In this document: positions 38,135-48,537 of the stretch, in pieces | How the letters are laid out: each line of letters begins with the position of its first letter | How positions within the stretch are numbered: the stretch's first letter is position 1 | DNA from: Cladocopium goreaui | Lineage: Eukaryota > Sar > Dinophyceae > Suessiales > Symbiodiniaceae | Direction: 5' to 3' | Assembly (NCBI GenBank): GCA_947184155.2 | Contig: CAMXCT020003624.1 | Span: 98,727 to 162,726, forward strand | Length of the DNA: 64,000 nt | Made by a program: the position numbers and the translations under genes | The notes under the pieces: model-generated | What the model saw: only the letters and a program-made list of their open reading frames with translations | Databases searched by the model: none | Told to the model about the DNA's origin: nothing

Positions 38135-38745
38135 TTTTCAGCCCTGTCAGGTCAGGCGGACGGGGATCCCCACATTCACTCGCTTCGAGGGGAACACTAC
38201 ACCTTGCTGAGAAGGGGAAACTTCTTGGCATGGAACTTCTCGAAAGTCTCTGAGGCAGCAGAGGTCCAGCTTTTTGCCAGTTACTCAGGTCGAGGTCGAC
38301 TTTTTACAGCCCAGGCCTTGCTTCTGAAGAACAGGAGACGTGCCATGGAAATCACAGCGAAGCATTGCGCATGGCACGACACAAGGTGGCGCCCAAGAGA
38401 AGAATCAAAGCCCTTGTGGGAAGCCACGGAATTTCAAGTCCAAAAGCCAGAACGAGTTAATGGCTACCTCTTCATGAAATCAGGCATCATTGTGAACATC
38501 AAGGACAATGATGGAAAGAGGAAACTGGCCACACTCGTGACTCATTGCAAGCCACATGGGCACTTGGATTTTAAGATCATCATGTTCGACAAAAGCGATC
38601 TTGACTACGTTGGAGGGGAGCTTGGAGCTGCTCCGCAAGCTGCGAAGGACTACTACAGCTTTGTGTCTGTGAAGCCCCGCATGAAGATGAAGGCAGATAC
38701 GGAGTTTGAGGCAAGGAAAGGACAAGATGAAAACCACGTGGGGGT
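38135..38745 (+). CDS. Secreted Cys-rich protein, exon 4 (vWD-like part)
   Basis: After CCTGTCAG|G the frame reads GQADGDPHIHSLRGEHYTLL and then RRGNFLAWNFSK, matching the start of von Willebrand type D-like domains (GDPH[IY]..[LF]DG..Y). It continues with IIVNIKDNDGKRKL and ends near ARKGQ. The open frame stops at 38749. vWD domains occur in extracellular or surface proteins. Confidence 0.6.
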
Positions 38746-38821
38746 GTGACATAGGGAAAAACTATGAAAAACTGGTTCATCGCTTAGTCATGTCACGTCC
38801 ATACTTGGCACTGGTTTTCAG

Positions 38822-39079
38822 GTGGCACCATGGCCCACCCTGGGTGGTACTTTGGCAGCTGCAGAATTTTTGAAGAACAAAGAGGTCAAAGAGCTGGATT
38901 CTGTGGGAGCTTCCTTCATGTCCAAGTGCAGTGAAGGAGAAGAACGAGAGGCTGAGACCCTTTGCAAGAAACACTTGAACGGGCTAGCAGATGAGCTCTT
39001 CAGTGACTGCGTTTTTGATGTTTGCCATGGTGGTGGGGAGCAAGCAGCTGAAAGCTTAGCTGCTCTGATCTCGCCATAG
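38822..39079 (+). CDS. Secreted Cys-rich protein, last exon (C8-like)
   Basis: After TTTCAG|GTG the frame reads VAPWPTLGGTLAAAEFLKNK. It ends with ETLCKKHLNG, LFSDCVFDVCHGGGEQAAES and LAALISP before TAG 39079. The C..hL ... DC.fDvC.gG pattern is that of the C8 module that normally follows a vWD domain. This supports exons 4 and 5 as one protein. Confidence 0.6.
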   Translation: MAPWPTLGGTLAAAEFLKNKEVKELDSVGASFMSKCSEGEEREAETLCKKHLNGLADELFSDCVFDVCHGGGEQAAESLAALISP

Positions 39080-39549
39080 TTCGCACTTAAATTTTAAAAC
39101 ATATAAATTATAAATGTAATATGTATTCATATTCTACTTGTTGTAGTTAGGACCGGACCAAAAGTGTGACCGGGAGAAGTGAGAACTCTTGCTGCACTCC
39201 AGCACAGAGAGAATCAGATTCACAGATTTTTGCTGCTGATTTCCACAGAAGCAAAAGTGCAGTTTGATGCAATTTGCTCCGATCAGATCAGACAGTAGAT
39301 GCAACACAAGAAACAGCCGAATTCAGTAATTCCTACACTCCAACACATGGTATTCATGATGCCAAACCCAGCTCCTGTCTGGGGTGGTGCTAAGTGTAGA
39401 ACATTCTGCCAAAATTCACTGACTCTTTGAACGTCCAGGGCGCTTGGGACGTCTAAGGGGCCCGGGCCTCAGCGGTTGTTTGGAGGGGACAAGGTGCAAA
39501 AGATTATGGCAGTTGGTCGTTTTCTGCCCAATTCTGAATAGAGTAGCAG

Positions 39550-40620
39550 CAATCCTACGTTGAAATTGCTTCTTAAATGGATTTTTGGCATTCATGATCT
39601 ATTCATGTGCGTTTCGCAAGCAGTCTTAAGGAAGAAGGTGGGAGGAAAGACGATCAATCTTGTGCTCAAGATTTCTCTCCTTTGTGGTTCAAAAGCCTCA
39701 GAAACATCAGAAGCTGCTTCAAAACTAGCTGGGCTCATCCCAAAATATGCCAAACAGAACCTAATCTGAGGGTGACGGAAACCATCCAGCAGTCTCAGGT
39801 TTGCCCACGTTAACGCGAAGGCCACGGTCAATAAGGCCCTGAAAGCGACCTGCTGATGGGTACACAAGATGTGTTGGAGATATTGTCAGTTGCTACACAG
39901 CAGATACTTGGTTGATAATTAACTTGCACCTGTTGGATAACATAAACATCCCAGTTTGGCAGCTTGGCTCAAGACGGTTGGCCTGCCAAGATGGCCTTGC
40001 AGCAACCAGACTTCGCTAAGATGCCATGTTTAGCCGTGGACTTCAACGACAAGGATCTGCTTGGTGTAGAGATGCTTCAAACGGCGTCACATGTCAGAAA
40101 TTCACTGCAGTCCTCCTTGGGAGCCCGAAATGAACAGATGGAATGCCAGAAGACCATGGCAAAGTTGCAGGCCTTCAGTAATTCCCAGCAGATCTCTGGT
40201 CCCAGCCGCAGCCTCATCCTTTTGGACGCGGATGGCAAGGCGCCACTATGGACACTTGGTGCTGGTTGGATGATTTGGATGTTGGTTTCCTGTAGCAAGT
40301 GCAAGAACCAAAGGCCCGAACGATGGCAGTTGACCTGACCCAGTTCCGTCGGCCAAGAATTCAGGGAAAGCCAAAGCAATGGTGGTGGTTTGGTGTTGGT
40401 CCCTCCCCCGACCCCCAACTCCATCATCCCCAACCCCGTCATACCCATTCCACCAAGCCCCCAACCCTAGCCGTTCACCCTGCAGACATCATGACTGCGC
40501 GGGCACCGAGGAGTCCTCTCGATCTAAAAGACCTCTTGGAGAACATTGAGAAGATGAAGGTCAAGAGTTCTAGCAAGGCACAAAGATCCTGGGAGACTGG
40601 AGACTGGGCCCCCTGGTGAC
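39550..40620 (+). pseudogene. Decayed copy of the 59.7-62.3 kb locus (nucleoredoxin-like remnant)
   Basis: The stretch 39560-39855 aligns by eye to 59780-60105 (GGAAAGA.GATCAATCTTGTG shared, then the terminal exon) but with frame breaks. At 39990-40055 the frame reads MPCLAVDFNDKDLLG and at 40195-40250 SLILLDADGKAPLW. These are the PWLAVDF and LIILDADGK blocks of thioredoxin-like nucleoredoxin domains. No WCPPC active-site exon is present, so this copy is truncated. A later stretch (40500-40600, DLKDLLENIEKMKVK) may match KDLVEKMKL near 62290. Confidence 0.55.
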
Positions 40621-40639
40621 TTTGCTGATGGATAGATGC

Positions 40640-43600
40640 AAAGATAGATAGTTGGATGGATGGTCCAACGATGCCTTGTAACAGTCTGGGGTATTATGAA
40701 GCTCTTGACCAAGGCCCCCAAGCAAACCAACAACCAGGTTAGGCTTCTCCCATGTACTTTTTACGAAGCTTTCGTTGTTCCGGGCAGTAAAGTCCTCTCA
40801 AGTGCTAGAGTCATCTAAAGTGTATTTGATGCAGGGCCCCAACTGGCCTCAACTGATGCCTATGTTTGTGAAGGAGACCATGCCGCTTGAGAAGCGAAAG
40901 GTTGAATCTCGAGGCACCACACATGTGGCTGGGAGTGGTGGGAAGGTGCCTAGGGGAGAAATAGGATGTGCAGGAGAGGCAAGAATCTATGTCCATCTAC
41001 TTGTACCTCACTTTTTCATGTTGGGAAAACGTATAGAAGTATCATGAAGTATCAGGTCAACCAGTTTTTTTCCGTTTTGCTGCAGGTGCATTTGTACACG
41101 TACATATATGTATATCTATGTCTATTTCTTACTTGTTTGCATTCCCTTATGATCCTTATGATGAGTTGAAGCGGCTGGCCCTCTGTAGGATTCAAGTCAA
41201 GTCACTTAAATGGCACCTTTTTTCTAGGCTTTGCATGATAGAATTTTAACCTGCCTCCATATCACGATTTGCGTGGTCTCTGACACATACCCTGGTTTTG
41301 TGCAGAGCATAACTCCCATTCTTGGTTGATGTCTTTTTGCGCAAGGTAAGTTTGTTTTTCGTATTCTGCAATGTTTGTGGGATAAATCTGGCAGAGACAC
41401 TTTTTCTGAAGGTGACCGTTGCGTGTTCCGTTTGCCTCACCTTCTCTCCGACAACATGGTGCCCATTATTGTCACCAAGGCATGGGTCTTTTAGGGCGTC
41501 TTGGTTCCCGCGCTGGAGGGGAGCAGAAAGATGAAACCAACATATCCCACAACATCCCACAACGAACGCTTGTTTTTGAACAATTTGGAGGTCGGAGTTC
41601 TGCGAGATAGATTTGAAAATCTGACAGTCACGGTACAAGTGCAGTGACATGAAGACAGGGTCAATTACTATTATCAAAGTGTCACCACCAATCTGAATGC
41701 TAGGTTTGCCTGTCACTTGCTATTGGGTTGCGAGGCGCTACTCTCGAATTTACCGGAAATTCAAATTAACAACTTCATGGTGCCTGGAAACATGCCACTC
41801 GGATCCACTTGGCATCACTTGGCCATGTTGTTGCACTGCGGTACTCCCCTTGATGGAACCTGGAACCACAAGTAGCGGCATCGATGCCCTTGGACTGAGA
41901 TTAATTGTCTTAGACGATGAAGTTCATACAGCCATGCCTAGTCTATTTACACACGTCTGCATGAGTCTTTACACCTCCTTTTGCATTAGAGGATGCTCCA
42001 ATATACAGAGTCATCAGATGTAATCAGTATAATTTATCATAGACATCCGCACGCAAACTTACTGTTTAAGTGATTGTCATGAGCCATGTTCGAAAAAAAA
42101 ACAGCAGGGCATCGGTGTTTTTGAACAGTATTATGAAGCCGTTTCAACTGAGGAAATGCGATGAGTTCAAGCACATCCTCCACATCGTAGGGCTGAATCC
42201 AGAGGCTAGCGATACATCTCAACATGTTTCAGCACGTGCACCCTAGTGTTCGAGACAAAAACACAGACCCAAGATTGTGCACCATTCACGTCTATAGATA
42301 CACACAAATTACACACATACATGATCATACATGTATCAGAGTATATTGAATTATTAAATATATTTAAATATATTGACTTAGGATACTGGCTATATACCCC
42401 AAACTATCCTCAATCTGTCCTTCACCTCCCTTCGCTCGCATGGCCGGCAGCTCCTTTGTCTTTCGATCGATGGATCTGATGGCATGGCCACCTTCCTTGA
42501 GCCGCAGTCGATGCTGTCTGAGGCACCAGCGAAGGATGCTATCAACCATAAAATATTATGGTTTAACCATCATGGATTTGGATGTTTTTATGTTGTCAAT
42601 CCCATATGATATAAAATAAATTTTATGTTCACTTGTGGAGCATCACTCAAAGAAAGTAACTTGTTTCGCCTAGATCTAAACAACAGAAATGAAAGCACTG
42701 TAACAATGTACAGGGTTTTGCAAAAACTGGGGATACTCCAGAATTGCAAGTGTTATATACCTATAGGCCACCAGTAATGATGAGATTCATTGGTTTGTTC
42801 AATGGGCGATTGGCAACATAGTTGTACTATTTCAACCTATTATACAGCACCCCCAAGTAGATTGAACGATTGGAAACCTGGAAATTCAAGAGAACATGAT
42901 CCGTAAGATCCTGGAAACACTGTTCTTTTGCTTGACTTTGTTGAATTGTATATTCATTTTCAGGGCAGTCCATGATGCGCTGCCGCAAACAAGGTGATCT
43001 GCAATGCACAGAGAATTGGTTGTACAGGTGACTCATGACTGTCAGGAATTGAATTCAAATGTGGTGATACCGAAGCAGAGTTTCAAGATGTTCTGCCGTC
43101 CACTTTAGCTATTGATTGTATCACGCTTGAATAGCATTCATTGCAGTCTGCCTGATTCACTATCGAAAAGTCACTATCGAAAAGGATTGGTCATTCTTTT
43201 CACAGTGGTCGAAGCATACTTGATGAAATGCCCATTCAGATTCTTGCATTTGCCCGGCAACGATGGTGGGAATCAGACATAAGCATGCCGAGCAGTACAC
43301 GCAATTACAAGCGACATCTGATGACTCCAACTATGTTAGTCTAGAGTTAGGAATGGTACAGTCACGAACCCATTGCTGCGCTCAACTTTCCTGCTCCCTT
43401 TGCCACTTGAGTTCATCCTTCAACATTCACAACGTTCCAAAGTTTCTATTGTGGTCAATCGTGCCTGCAGGTCTATGACTGCCAGAAAGCATATGATGGT
43501 TTTCTGTACATCACGTACCTGTCTGAGGATGACCTCATGTGGTCGTGGAATCAACTGGCTCGATCGCTGGCAGTCCATCCGAACACATCGACATGTACAC

Positions 43601-45290
43601 ATGCGTGATGTTTTAAATTTTAGGTACCAGCCTAGCCCTACTTGGAAACAAGCAAACAGATGCACATGATGCAGCATTCATCATGGTTTTTCATGGTTCT
43701 TCACGTGGAAGCAGCATGTTGGTCGTGCATTTCAGTAGGGTAGGTTGGAAGGGCCAACAGATTGAGCCACATTGGCAACAACGAAGGCCGCCCCTAGAAT
43801 GAGTCACTGGGGCACTTGCACTTGCTAGGCCCTGCTAGGCTAGGCTTTCCAAAGTCACAAGAGACTTTGGAGACGTTGAGTCTGGCGAACTGTTTGACTG
43901 TCAGATAGACTTCGCTGATAGGCAGCGATTGCTGCAGTCAAAATGAATGTTGCACCACTGAGACGCCAAAATATTCGTGTGGTTCGCACAGAATTCTTGA
44001 GGAATGCTGCACAGAATCGTCTAGAAAACAATTCAAAACCCAGACCCACTGCTTGGCAGGTGTGCCAAGCGGTCCATGGTAGAAAGCCTCGTCTCTCGAT
44101 CTGGATATTCTTGCGCGTGCTGAGCAGGAAGTGCCGGAAATTGACTGAGAAGCATCCTGATTTGTAGGTGACGGGCATCAAGTGAAATTTGGAGGCCGCA
44201 TGACCTTTGTGCAGCACTCAGTTGAGTTTGGCTTGCCTCACCGGAGAATGATCGAGGTTGTGAATGGTAAATGGTCAGCAACCGGGGCTACGAGCCAGTT
44301 TCTACTGTAATTGTATGTAATTGTCCCAGTTGGTGGACTTACATGGACTTACCAGGGTTATTGATAGTATTTGATAGTAATTGATGGTATTTGATGGTAT
44401 TTGATGATGACTAATTATAACTACCAACTGAGTTGATCCTCGAGGTGGGGATGGTGAGCTCGGCGGTGAACCAGATGCTGCCAGATGCCAAGCCAGGCCT
44501 GACTCACTGCAGCTCAAGCTTTTCAGCTCCTGGATGCAGTCACCATAGCAGATGCAGGACTACTTAGTACGGACCTTGTACGTTGCCAGCATGGTGGGCA
44601 GGTGAAGAGTGAGGCAGAATGAAACAAGATGAAACAAGTCAAGAAGAGTCAGAGATTGCATGGACATTTCCTAGTTACTTGGACTTTCAAAGGCTGCTTG
44701 GAAGTGTTGAACCATGTTAAAACATTATCAATATTCATATATATTCATCATATTCTAAAATCCTCCAGGCCATCTTTACCCCCTCTTGGCGAACGTGTCT
44801 CTGAATGCGCTCCGGCTGGCGAATGTGTACTGTTCCGATTCCAACCTGGAAAGGATGCAGTGCTTCCCTTGTTGCCAGTGCTGCATGTCATCAATGCGAG
44901 TGACTCTTCCACCGGCATTTTAGGCATACCCGAGACATGTCTGATACATCACCGAATCATTTGGGCTCAAGCTGTGATTGGGATATTCAAATTTACCATT
45001 TTCCATAGCCCAAATCATGGCCACTTCTCTTACAGGCAAGAGCGCTGTTCTGTCTGTGTTCACTTTGATCAGCCAAGGATTTTGCAATGAAATGTTGTGG
45101 CAGTGGATGAAATGCGCACACTTTGATCAAAAGATCTCCACTCTTTTGAATACCCTTTTTTGGATTTTTTTGGTGGGTTAGATTGCTTTCTGAAATTATA
45201 TACTAAAATCGTCATTTTGATGATAGAACCACCAATTTTTCATGGTTGAATGCCATTCGCTTGATTTTTCATTCTTCAACTACTGGCAAA
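40640..45290. other. Long stretch without a supportable gene
   Basis: ORFs here are short, lack recognisable motifs and show no convincing splice pattern. Local features are TACATATATGTATA repeats (41097-41125), TTGATGGTATTTGATGGTA runs (44360-44410) and paired GAAACAAGATGAAACAAG (44620). Short exons could be missed. Confidence 0.4.
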
Positions 45291-45296
45291 ACCACA

Positions 45297-45523
45297 ATGT
45301 TTGATGGTTAAACCACCATTTTTGCTAGTTAAACCAACATTTTTGCTGGTTAAACCACATTTTTTTGCTGGTTAAAACACAATTTTTGCTGGTTAAACCA
45401 ACATTTTTGCTGGTTAACCTACCATTTTTGCTGGTTAACCCACCATTTTTGCTGGTAAAACAACAATTTTTGCTGGTTAAACCACCTTTTTTGATGTTTA
45501 ACCCACCATTTTTGCTGGGTCTG
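45297..45523. repeat. About ten tandem copies of a 22-bp unit
   Basis: Units of the form TTTTTGCTGGTTAAACCACCA repeat with small changes. Each unit contains the near-palindrome TGGTTAAACCA. Confidence 0.92.
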
Positions 45524-45689
45524 CTGGTTCATCCTCGCCTCTTCCCATGACTTTCGTTCCGAGGCCGCCGAAACCGGGCATGGCTGCCAGGTGCCGCTGT
45601 GCTGGGCACTGCTTGCGTGGCGTGCCTTGGCCACTTATGGTGGTTTAATGTATCAATTAACTTGATTGTGATATGTCAGGTATGATATA

Positions 45690-45742
45690 TATATAATGAT
45701 ACTTTATATATATATATATATCAAATATGTATCAAATATGAT
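45690..45742. repeat. TA-rich tract with element 2 target site
   Basis: TATATATATA sequence ends in ATGAT (45738-45742), the left target duplication of element 2. Confidence 0.85.
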
Positions 45743-45902
45743 TGTGTTAGGCAGAGCAGCGCGACTTTTGATCCATTAAGAGCCTGCGCAATCACAGGCA
45801 GTTGTTGCACTGATAAGAACAGATACTTCACCTGTCCAGCAGTGATAAGAACTGATACTACATCTGTCCAGTTGTACATGCATGCACATGAACCCTTTTG
45901 CA
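45743..45902 (-). repeat. Element 2 3' LTR
   Basis: 160 bp, identical as read to 58280-58439. On the minus strand it starts TGCAAAAGGG and ends CTAACACA. Confidence 0.95.
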
Positions 45903-45910
45903 CTCCCCCC
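45903..45910 (-). other. Element 2 polypurine tract
   Basis: On the minus strand GGGGGGAG directly precedes the 3' LTR, as expected for the plus-strand primer. An adjacent hairpin CACGAC-TTT-GTCGTG (45910-45924) could fold next to it. Confidence 0.8.
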
Positions 45911-45924
45911 ACGACTTTGTCGTG

Positions 45925-46188
45925 CATAAAAGGGGGCTTCGCCGGGAGGCTCTTTAAGGATCGGCTAAGGGCTCAAGGCTCTTAAAATTGGATTTGCCAG
46001 TGATGCCAGGTTGTTGTTAGGCCCCACTGGTCTTAAAATCACTACGGTGCATAAAGACTTGCACCTCCCATCAACCTTGGCATGTAAAGACTCACACCTT
46101 GGCTGACATCGTGGCAGTAAAGACTCTGCCAAAGGAAAAATGCCCGGCTCTCAAAAGAGCATCTTTTCAAAATTGCGCTCCACCTGGA
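45925..46188 (-). other. Element 2 3' untranslated region
   Basis: About 260 bp between the ORF3 stop and the polypurine tract. It contains three spaced repeats of GTAAAGACT/ATAAAGACT (about 46051, 46084, 46112) and no ORF. Confidence 0.6.
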
Positions 46189-48537
46189 TCATGCCGTAGA
46201 GCTCGAAGTCACTGACAGGGCCGGTGAATCGGATCTCACCGTAACCCTATCGGCAGCCTCTTCACGGCGCTCCACATAAACATTTGTGGAACTCGCTGCA
46301 GCTTTCGATGTTGTCGTTGGCGGACGCAACACCGATCGCAGACCCAAGTCTGCTGCAGCTTTGGCTGGTTGAACTCCTCGTTCTGCTCGAAGTTCGCCAG
46401 TCATCCGCAACATATGGGACAACGTCACCCTCTGACCAGGGTTTCCCATCATCTGCTGTTGTGGTGGCTGCAGACTGCCACCTTGATCACCACCATATCC
46501 TGCTGGACCTTGTGGTCTTTGCTGCATCGGTGCAGCCATCGGTGGTTGCCCTTGTGGAGGTCCAGGCACATAGTTCGGAGCTGCCCTCGCCATCGCCTTG
46601 GCCGGAGGTGGACCCATTGGAGGTGGTCCCGCTCTCACCTGAGGTGGTGGGCCCGCTGGTGGTGGACCTGGCATTGCATGTTGTGCTGGAACTGCTGGTG
46701 GTTTGGCCATGCGGTTCATCCACTCCTGCATGTTCTGTTGTTGAAACCAAGCCTGAGGTGGCGGTTTCTTTCCAGGTTGAACCATCCCGTGCTCAAACGG
46801 AACCCCTGGGTCAGCCTCCTCCTCTGTGCTTTCTCTGTTCAGCCCATTCTTCGGCACAGCCACCACATTTCCTTGGAGCGCAAGCGAATGCGTCACCCCA
46901 GGAACCACTGGCCGGCGAAGCATCAAGCCCACCTGCGCGAAGTCCATCTCCACCTGCAAGCCATTGAGCACACCATATCTGTAGGTCTGCATGGATCCAA
47001 CCCAACTGGTTTGATCCCACTGGACCCAACATCCATACGTCAAAGGGATTGTTTGGCCCTGCATCAGCGCTGTCATCACCTGCTGTACATGCTGCGCTGG
47101 CGGTGCTGGTGCCATGCCAAAACTTGCCTTTGCCCGCATCTGTTGCCCCAAACTTCCTGGGACCATCGGCGCCATCTCATGCTCTGGGTTGTTGCGCGTT
47201 CGCCTTGGAGGCAGCGCACTTTCCACCTCTGTGTCCTGCTCCACATTGACTTCTTCTTCAACGTTCTCTGGCTCTGCGTTGACCTCTTCCTCAACATTCG
47301 CTGGGTCACCCGCAGTGGTTGAAGTGATTGCCACCTCGGTTGCTGTGGTAGCTGTTGGTGGGTCTGTTGCAGGCCCTTCGGCTCCACCATCATCACCTCC
47401 ACCATCATCGCCATCGTCGCCCTCGTCCTCTTCAGGGATGACCTCCATGTCATTCTCAGAGACCTCTTCCTCCGCAGTCTCGCCGCCATCCTCATGCAAA
47501 CCATCTGCAAAAGGCTCCAAGGCTTCACTGCCTTTCGCTTTGCCCTTCGCTGCGTAGTGGGCCTGCAGCTCGTCATTGGTGGCTGGTTTGCCTTTTCCAA
47601 GTCGTGCGACAGAGGTGCGACTTGTACTGCTGCTGCTGCCAGCTTGGCCTGGGGTGGTGCCGCTTTCCGTCATCTCCTGAACATCCGCAGCGTAGTCCAC
47701 CGCTGCTGTAGCTGCCTCCACCGCCAGAGCCACCTCATTGGAGTCCTCGCTGGTGACATTCACCTGGTCGGCTGTGCGCAACGCCTGGACCGCCTTTGCA
47801 TTGGCCGTCGCCAGGAGGATGCTTCTCCTCTGTTCAGCCGGCGTATCGCCACGCCCCATCAGCACCGGAGCTGCCTGCGCTGAACCTTTTCCTCCTTGGT
47901 CATGTGTGAAGAGCTGGCGGGGTCGACAACCCTTGGCGAAGATCCTTTGCCAGGACAGGTTCGGACTGAGCGCCCCATGGATGATCGTTGACCCATCCTT
48001 GCCAGTCTCCACGTCCTGCTTGGTGCCTTTGCCACGTCCCCGAAACCAGTATCCAGGGGGTCGCGCCCAAGCCATTCTTTGCCTCTTGACCTCCAGGGTT
48101 GTGCATATTCTGCGTGGACGTTCTTCTTCATCTTCATCTTCATCATCCGCTGGAGGGTCCGGCCCATGGTCTCGTTCTGGTTCTCGTCGATTTCGACGAT
48201 CTCGGCCAGGATCATCTCCATCTCCACCTGGTGGGGGCATAGCCATTGCACCGTGCTTGCCCTCCAACTGCACTTGCCTTTCAGTCTGTGGGGGCTGCTC
48301 CTCATCCACAGCCTCTGAAACCAACTCATAGCTCCCATCAGACTGCGTTTCATCCACCTGCTGCGCTGGTGGTCTTGGAGGTCGCTCTTGTGGTTCTGGT
48401 TCTCGAAGACGTGGATCATAGTTGCGGATCGGCACGTACTCAAACCCAAAGCGACTACCCCTCATCATCTTGTTCCCATTGCTGCTTGTCCACGTTGTTG
48501 AACTGGTCCAAGCTGTTGGGGTTCTGTTCCAGCCCAA
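46189..48537 (-). CDS. Element 2 third ORF: Pro/Glu-rich protein of unknown function
   Basis: A 782-codon frame from ATG 48537 that overlaps the pol frame by 73 bp in the -1 frame. Its place is that of env-like or accessory ORFs of other LTR elements, but no signal peptide or membrane segment is seen. Residues about 60-150 are acidic and Pro-rich. Residues 150-215 (RMAWARPPGYWFRGRGKGTK, SPNLSWQRIFAKGCRP) look folded. A long acidic stretch lies at 355-450. Residues about 490-580 include LTYGCWVQWDQTSWVGS. Then come PPPAGPPP-type runs. No family is recognised. Confidence 0.6.
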   Translation of the reverse strand: MGWNRTPTAWTSSTTWTSSNGNKMMRGSRFGFEYVPIRNYDPRLREPEPQERPPRPPAQQVDETQSDGSYELVSEAVDEEQPPQTERQVQLEGKHGAMAMPPPGGDGDDPGRDRRNRREPERDHGPDPPADDEDEDEEERPRRICTTLEVKRQRMAWARPPGYWFRGRGKGTKQDVETGKDGSTIIHGALSPNLSWQRIFAKGCRPRQLFTHDQGGKGSAQAAPVLMGRGDTPAEQRRSILLATANAKAVQALRTADQVNVTSEDSNEVALAVEAATAAVDYAADVQEMTESGTTPGQAGSSSSTSRTSVARLGKGKPATNDELQAHYAAKGKAKGSEALEPFADGLHEDGGETAEEEVSENDMEVIPEEDEGDDGDDGGGDDGGAEGPATDPPTATTATEVAITSTTAGDPANVEEEVNAEPENVEEEVNVEQDTEVESALPPRRTRNNPEHEMAPMVPGSLGQQMRAKASFGMAPAPPAQHVQQVMTALMQGQTIPLTYGCWVQWDQTSWVGSMQTYRYGVLNGLQVEMDFAQVGLMLRRPVVPGVTHSLALQGNVVAVPKNGLNRESTEEEADPGVPFEHGMVQPGKKPPPQAWFQQQNMQEWMNRMAKPPAVPAQHAMPGPPPAGPPPQVRAGPPPMGPPPAKAMARAAPNYVPGPPQGQPPMAAPMQQRPQGPAGYGGDQGGSLQPPQQQMMGNPGQRVTLSHMLRMTGELRAERGVQPAKAAADLGLRSVLRPPTTTSKAAASSTNVYVERREEAADRVTVRSDSPALSVTSSSTA

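Noticed and set aside
43855-44281. Overlapping ORFs on both strands near 44 kb
   Set aside because: No recognised motif, no splice pattern and no repeat partner, so not called.
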